From Fibrobacter sp. UBA4309 (GTDB lineage: Bacteria; Fibrobacterota; Fibrobacteria; Fibrobacterales; Fibrobacteraceae): 45,476 nt of DNA. Position numbers and translations under genes: made by a program. The notes below the pieces were generated by a model. It searched no databases, was not told where the DNA came from, and worked only from the letters and a program-made list of their open reading frames with translations. This document shows, piece by piece, positions 42,418 through 45,476 of the stretch. The stretch covers positions 1-45,476 of the forward strand of contig NZ_DGUN01000048.1 of assembly GCF_002395745.1 (NCBI RefSeq), in the 5' to 3' direction. Each line of letters opens with the position of its first letter. The first letter of the stretch is position 1.

Positions 42418-43675
42418 GGACTGGATGACATTTTTGTTCGCGATAACCCTGCTCTGCGGCGGGGCGTTTGCGGATTTTATCCAGAGCCCGATTCCGCCGA
42501 GTTCCAAGCAGAACTTTTTCCGCGATACCGATGGCGATGGCCGCATGGACCGTGTCGAGATTCGTTTTTTGGGCACGCTGACGCCGGAATACCTTTCTGA
42601 AATGGTCGACAGCCTTGTTTTTGACTGGCTTGATACGTCCGGTATCAGAAGACGCTATGTCGTTCCGGGAAGCCAGATGGAAATCGATTCCGCCAATTCG
42701 CGTCTTGTCCATGTGAATTTGGAACAGCGGCAGAAGGGATTCCTGATGCTTACTGGCCGGTCCCGAATGGATTATGCCGGTACGGCGTATGGCAATGCCC
42801 ATCTGTACGTGTCGGACTCCGTGGAATACGATGTCAATATTCGGGACGGCATGGCGCCGACGATATCTTTTGCCCACCTGAAAAGTTACAGGGGCAAGGG
42901 GACCGACTCGCTTTCCCTGGTCTTCACGGAAAACATCGAACTTATCGAAGGGTGCAACACCTTCCTGGAATTCAAGAGCGAAGATGACGAGACGGCTCGC
43001 GTGTTGCCCACCAGCTCCGTTCATTGGAACTATTGGATGACGGAAGCGGTCGTGGAACTCCCTGAAAACTTGCTGGAGGCAGAACGGATTTCGACAAGGG
43101 ATTCTATCCGCCTGTTGAGCGGATGTGCCCGTGATACCTTAAAGAACGTGGTGTCGAACGCGTTGAAGTTTTTCCCGGTACAGGGATTTTATCCGTTCGC
43201 TGCGAAATACCCGGTGTTGGCGGTGGACCGCCAGCAGATAAAGAACCTGCCGGTTTTCCAGGTGGAATTCGCGGATGCCGCCGAGGAAGTCGAGGATTCC
43301 GTTTGGAGAGTCTCGCTCGACGTGGCCGGTCCGGAATTCGAGAATGCCCTGAAGGATGTTTTGGGCATGAACGAAAAGGCGGCCGTAGACATGTCGAAAC
43401 TGGTTGTCCGGTTCAACGTGAAAATCTACACGAACCTCGGTTCGTACGTGGTCGGGACGAAGGCTACCGTGAATGGAAACGACCCTCGCATAAAATATTC
43501 CCCGACAAGGCTTTCGCTCCGCTGGAATATGATGGACGGGAAGCGTCGCCGCGTGGCTACGGGCGCTTATCTTATGAGCATCCTCCTGTCGATTGAGTAT
43601 GATGGCAAGGTCGTGTACCGTAATGACCAGGTAGTGAACGAGACGTCCCATACGTTTGGCGTAATGCGGCGTTAG
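42410..43675 (+). CDS. Secreted protein resembling the C-terminal modules of the GH9 enzymes (421 aa)
   Basis: A signal peptide (MRKDWMTFLFAITLLCGGAFA) leads a protein with no enzyme domain. Near residue 37 is FFRDTDGDGRMDRVEIRFLG, close in form to DQDCDGKPDAINITL and DTEGDGQPDFIYIEL in the two GH9 proteins. The last 88 residues (334-421) contain IYTNLG, an LSLRWN strand, VATGAY and a final TFGVMRR, matching the GH9 C-terminal module in order. The ATG at 42410 overlaps the upstream gene; AAGGAG at 42402-42407 is very close, and a GTG at 42407 is an alternative. Export and surface display by the same route as the cellulases is inferred. The family has no known function. Confidence 0.8.
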   Translation: MRKDWMTFLFAITLLCGGAFADFIQSPIPPSSKQNFFRDTDGDGRMDRVEIRFLGTLTPEYLSEMVDSLVFDWLDTSGIRRRYVVPGSQMEIDSANSRLVHVNLEQRQKGFLMLTGRSRMDYAGTAYGNAHLYVSDSVEYDVNIRDGMAPTISFAHLKSYRGKGTDSLSLVFTENIELIEGCNTFLEFKSEDDETARVLPTSSVHWNYWMTEAVVELPENLLEAERISTRDSIRLLSGCARDTLKNVVSNALKFFPVQGFYPFAAKYPVLAVDRQQIKNLPVFQVEFADAAEEVEDSVWRVSLDVAGPEFENALKDVLGMNEKAAVDMSKLVVRFNVKIYTNLGSYVVGTKATVNGNDPRIKYSPTRLSLRWNMMDGKRRRVATGAYLMSILLSIEYDGKVVYRNDQVVNETSHTFGVMRR

Positions 43676-43681
43676 GTAGTC

Positions 43682-44584
43682 ATGCTTCCCCTTGAACAGG
43701 ATATATATAGGCGATACAGGGCGATTGTCGAGGAATCCTGCGGCGTGCTCCGCGCATTGCCGACAAATCCCCCGCGCAAAGTTTGTCTGGCCGACATTAT
43801 CGACCGCTACGATGCATTTTGCTTTGATGGTTACGGCACGCTGTACAACCGGGGCGATTTCGTGTACCCGGGTGCGAAGGAGTGGTTTGCCGCGCTGAGA
43901 CGTGCGGGGAAGCAAATCCGTCTGGTCACGAATGCGGCTTCGAACCTGGACCAGGCCCTCGCGGACGAGGCGGATGCCCGCGGGTTCGATTTCACCGTCG
44001 CAGAAGCGATTTCTTCCGGTAGCCTGCTGAAGGGCTGGCTGTCGGGCCTGCCTGCGGGTGGCTCGCCTTTTGCGGCTGGCCGAGAGGTCTTTTATATCGG
44101 GCGAGCGACGGGCGTGAACGTGCTTGCCGAATGCGGGATTGCTGCCGTGGAGAATCCGGCTTCGCCCGTGGTGGCGATTTCTTCTTCGACGGCGACGGAC
44201 GAGATGTACGCGCAGGCCGTATCTATCTTGCGCCGGCCCGGAGCGTTGCTGCTTGTCTTGAACCCGGATGCGTGGGCCCCGCGGATTGACGGAACTCGCG
44301 CGCCTGTTTCGGGCGAACTTTGTGAACGCCTGCGCCGGGAGACGGGCTGCGCTGCGGAATATTTCGGCAAGCCATTCCCCGGAATATGGCAGAAGGTCCG
44401 CGCGACCTTGCCCGCGGGCGCGAAGGCGGTTATGATTGGCGATACGCTCGGGACGGATGTGTACGGCGCGTATGTCGCGGGTTTTGACAGCGCGCTTGTT
44501 GTCGGGCGCAATGAGCCGGCGGCAGAACTGGATGCCGACGAGAAACTGCTGGGCGTGAGGCCTACTTATTACCTGGAACCGTAG
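43682..44584 (+). CDS. HAD-superfamily IIA-like hydrolase (300 aa)
   Basis: A HAD phosphatase-like protein of the NagD/IIA group. Motif I is FCFDGYGTLYN with nucleophile Asp49, but the second position is Tyr51 instead of Asp. Motif II is LVTNAAS (81-87), the cap lies between ~105 and 225, and Lys in YFGKPFPGIW plus MIGDTLGTDV (motif III) follow near 230-265. Lack of the general-acid Asp is seen in haloacid dehalogenases and in some IIA members, so activity may be altered. It starts 6 nt after the previous gene, probably in the same operon. Its last 23 bp overlap the convergent coiled-coil gene. Confidence 0.82.
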   Translation: MLPLEQDIYRRYRAIVEESCGVLRALPTNPPRKVCLADIIDRYDAFCFDGYGTLYNRGDFVYPGAKEWFAALRRAGKQIRLVTNAASNLDQALADEADARGFDFTVAEAISSGSLLKGWLSGLPAGGSPFAAGREVFYIGRATGVNVLAECGIAAVENPASPVVAISSSTATDEMYAQAVSILRRPGALLLVLNPDAWAPRIDGTRAPVSGELCERLRRETGCAAEYFGKPFPGIWQKVRATLPAGAKAVMIGDTLGTDVYGAYVAGFDSALVVGRNEPAAELDADEKLLGVRPTYYLEP

Positions 44585-45107
44585 CGGAATCTGTTGCGGG
44601 CTTGGCTGCGGAATCTGCGGGCGCAGCCGCGGGTGCCTGCTGCTCGCCGGGCTTACCTGAAACGATTACGTATAAAGTATCATGGACCGTGACCGTGTCG
44701 TGAACGAATACGGTGTCGTGGGCGCATGCCGGCTTTGCGGGGACCGCCGTTGACGACGATGTGGCGCTCGATGAGACAGCTGCGGACTTCGCGTCTTTCT
44801 GGACCTTCTCCTTTTCCTCGATTTGCTTGGCGAGCTTTTCGCGCTTTAGCTTAAGTTTGTCGAGTTCTTCGCGGATGTACTTCTTGTTGTTGGCGCGGCG
44901 TTCGCGGGAATACTTGCCTTCGAGCGTTCCGATTTTCTTGTCCAGTTCGCGAAGTTCGTCGTACTCTGGGCCTTCGCCGACAACGGTTGGCGAGGGGGAA
45001 AAGAAGTCCTTGAACTTTTGCCACATGGAACGGTCATCGGCATGCAATGCGGTTGTCGCGCAAAGGGCGATGGTGGCGAAAAGGGAAACGTTTTTGCGGA
45101 AATGCAT
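44562..45107 (-). CDS. Periplasmic coiled-coil protein with HDTV repeats (181 aa)
   Basis: Unknown family. The ATG at 45105-45107 begins a signal peptide (MHFRKNVSLFATIALCATTALHA, then DDRSMW); an upstream in-frame start gives no signal at its N-terminus. Residues ~45-105 form a heptad-like charged coiled coil (LRELDKKIGTLEGKYSRERR, LDKLKLKREKLAKQIEEKEK). A Ser/Ala stretch, the triple repeat HDTVFVHDTVTVHDTLYV (~130-147) and an Ala/Pro tail follow. A TATCATTG box ends 4 nt before the ATG and no ribosome site is present. The gene overlaps the convergent HAD gene by 23 bp. A structural periplasmic role is a guess. Confidence 0.7.
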   Translation of the reverse strand: MHFRKNVSLFATIALCATTALHADDRSMWQKFKDFFSPSPTVVGEGPEYDELRELDKKIGTLEGKYSRERRANNKKYIREELDKLKLKREKLAKQIEEKEKVQKDAKSAAVSSSATSSSTAVPAKPACAHDTVFVHDTVTVHDTLYVIVSGKPGEQQAPAAAPADSAAKPATDSATVPGNK

Positions 45108-45111
45108 GCGA

Positions 45112-45119
45112 CAATGATA
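45112..45119 (-). promoter_or_regulatory. TATCATTG box immediately before the coiled-coil gene
   Basis: The minus strand reads AATTTTTCTATCATTG, TCGC, ATG. It has the same AT-rich lead-in as the boxes at 6601, 8355 and 417, with one changed base in the core. Confidence 0.45.
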
Positions 45120-45201
45120 GAAAAATTTTCGGCTCATTTTGCCACCTTTCTCCGTTTTAAGGATAGGGACGCCTTCAAAGTCTCCTTAAAAAATTACCCG
45201 C

Positions 45202-45230
45202 TTTACATATACACGTGAAATAGGTGTAAT
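45202..45230 (+). promoter_or_regulatory. Promoter and operator-like palindrome before the higA fragment
   Basis: TTTACA (45202-45207) and TGTAAT (45225-45230) are 17 nt apart, and TACAC/GTGTA arms (45210-45214 with 45224-45228) overlap the spacer and -10. Such an arrangement is typical of autoregulated antitoxin genes. AGGAG precedes the start codon at 6 nt spacing. Confidence 0.5.
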
Positions 45231-45252
45231 ATAAAATCACTAGGAGATTTTT

Positions 45253-45432
45253 ATGAGCAAGCACATCAAGACACCGACAATCGGAGAAATTCTGAACGAG
45301 GAGTTCTTTACGCCGAATAAAGCATGCCTAGTGGACCCTATCGGGCTTGCAGCCCTCCAGGGTGACATTCGGGTCTGGATCCTTCGACTCCACTGCGTTC
45401 CGCTCAGGATGACGCATGGGCGGGGGTTTTAG
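45253..45432 (+). pseudogene. HigA-like antitoxin start, truncated (59 codons)
   Basis: The first ~21 residues (MSKHIKTPTIGEILNEEFF) match the N-terminus of HigA/XRE antitoxins of the 'TPxxPGEILxEEFL' type. After TP the sequence no longer resembles the helix-turn-helix domain and runs into a dispersed repeat, ending at a TAG in 59 codons instead of about 100. No HigB toxin lies upstream, where the convention would place it. The promoter and AGGAG ribosome site look intact. It is probably a remnant left by repeat/IS insertion; a short expressed peptide cannot be excluded. Confidence 0.6.
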
Positions 45433-45445
45433 GGGGTGTCCCCCT
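45374..45445. repeat. Dispersed GGATCC...GGATGACG repeat with adjoining hairpin
   Basis: The stretch GGATCCTTCGACTCCACTG, then CGTTCCGCTCAGGATGACG, is a widespread type of intergenic repeat. A GC-rich hairpin, AGGGGG-TGT-CCCCCT (45431-45445), follows. It interrupts the higA-like frame. Related GGATGAC and TTCGA-type elements lie at 441 and 41662. Confidence 0.55.
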
Positions 45446-45451
45446 AGGCGT

Positions 45452-45476
45452 TGAACCGACCCCAAAAAGTTGGACA
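45452..45476 (+). mobile_element. Left terminal inverted repeat of an IS3-family (IS150-like) element, cut by the window end
   Basis: TGAACCGACCCCAAAAAGTTGGACA begins with TG and has the ACCCC-AAAAAGTTGGACA body common to IS150-type ends. The remainder, with a transposase, would lie to the right of the window. No transposase sequence is seen inside it. Confidence 0.6.

Overview
The window reads as chromosomal DNA of a cellulose-degrading Fibrobacter-like bacterium (FCB group). The evidence is two giant, multidomain secreted GH9 cellulase-type proteins, a regulator of the TIGR02147 type (a family known mainly from Fibrobacter), many lipoproteins with Ser/Asp linkers, several outer-membrane or periplasmic proteins of unknown function, and promoter-like boxes of the TAnnTTTG kind known from Bacteroidota. 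Housekeeping genes (gpmI, pgk, fumarase, nadA, folB, comM, recD2) are intact. I saw no tRNA, rRNA, CRISPR array or complete mobile element.

Layout: 1-26.9 kb is almost entirely on the minus strand. It begins with a partial gpmI, then a lipoprotein, recD2, cstA, two predicted envelope proteins, nadA and a metallophosphatase. Next is a tightly packed signalling operon: membrane histidine kinase, lone receiver, sigma-54 activator, and an RluB-like pseudouridine synthase. Two tandem GH9 genes (1947 and 2196 aa) fill 14.3-26.9 kb. From 27 kb on, the genes are mostly on the plus strand and mixed: a lipoprotein, an Ala/Pro-rich membrane-anchored protein (minus), class I fumarase plus lipoprotein, TIGR02147 regulator plus lipoprotein, rluE, an acyl-ACP thioesterase, a CBM9-like protein, spoVG-comM, folB with an envelope protein, pgk, an aspartoacylase-like gene, an unknown gene, a secreted protein, a HAD hydrolase and a coiled-coil protein. 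The right edge holds a broken higA-like antitoxin start, a dispersed repeat and what looks like the left end of an IS3-family element.

How the genes fit together: the two GH9 proteins share FN3-like and CBM-like parts and a C-terminal module ending in a basic tail. A 421-aa secreted protein at 42.4-43.7 kb looks like that module without an enzyme, so the three probably share an export or surface-attachment route. Fumarase fits the succinate-producing fermentation of this group, and gpmI and pgk belong to glycolysis. The kinase-receiver-activator operon is unusual: the lone receiver has all its phosphorylation residues, while the activator's own receiver has Glu where the phosphorylated Asp should be. 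The one strong sigma-54 promoter seen here lies upstream of spoVG, with a terminator-like hairpin in the leader.

The best candidates for something undescribed are the split phosphorelay with a pseudo-receiver activator, the shared C-terminal module and its free-standing relative, and a CTATCTTTG-like box placed 4-6 nt before the start codon of several genes lacking a Shine-Dalgarno sequence, which suggests leaderless transcripts.
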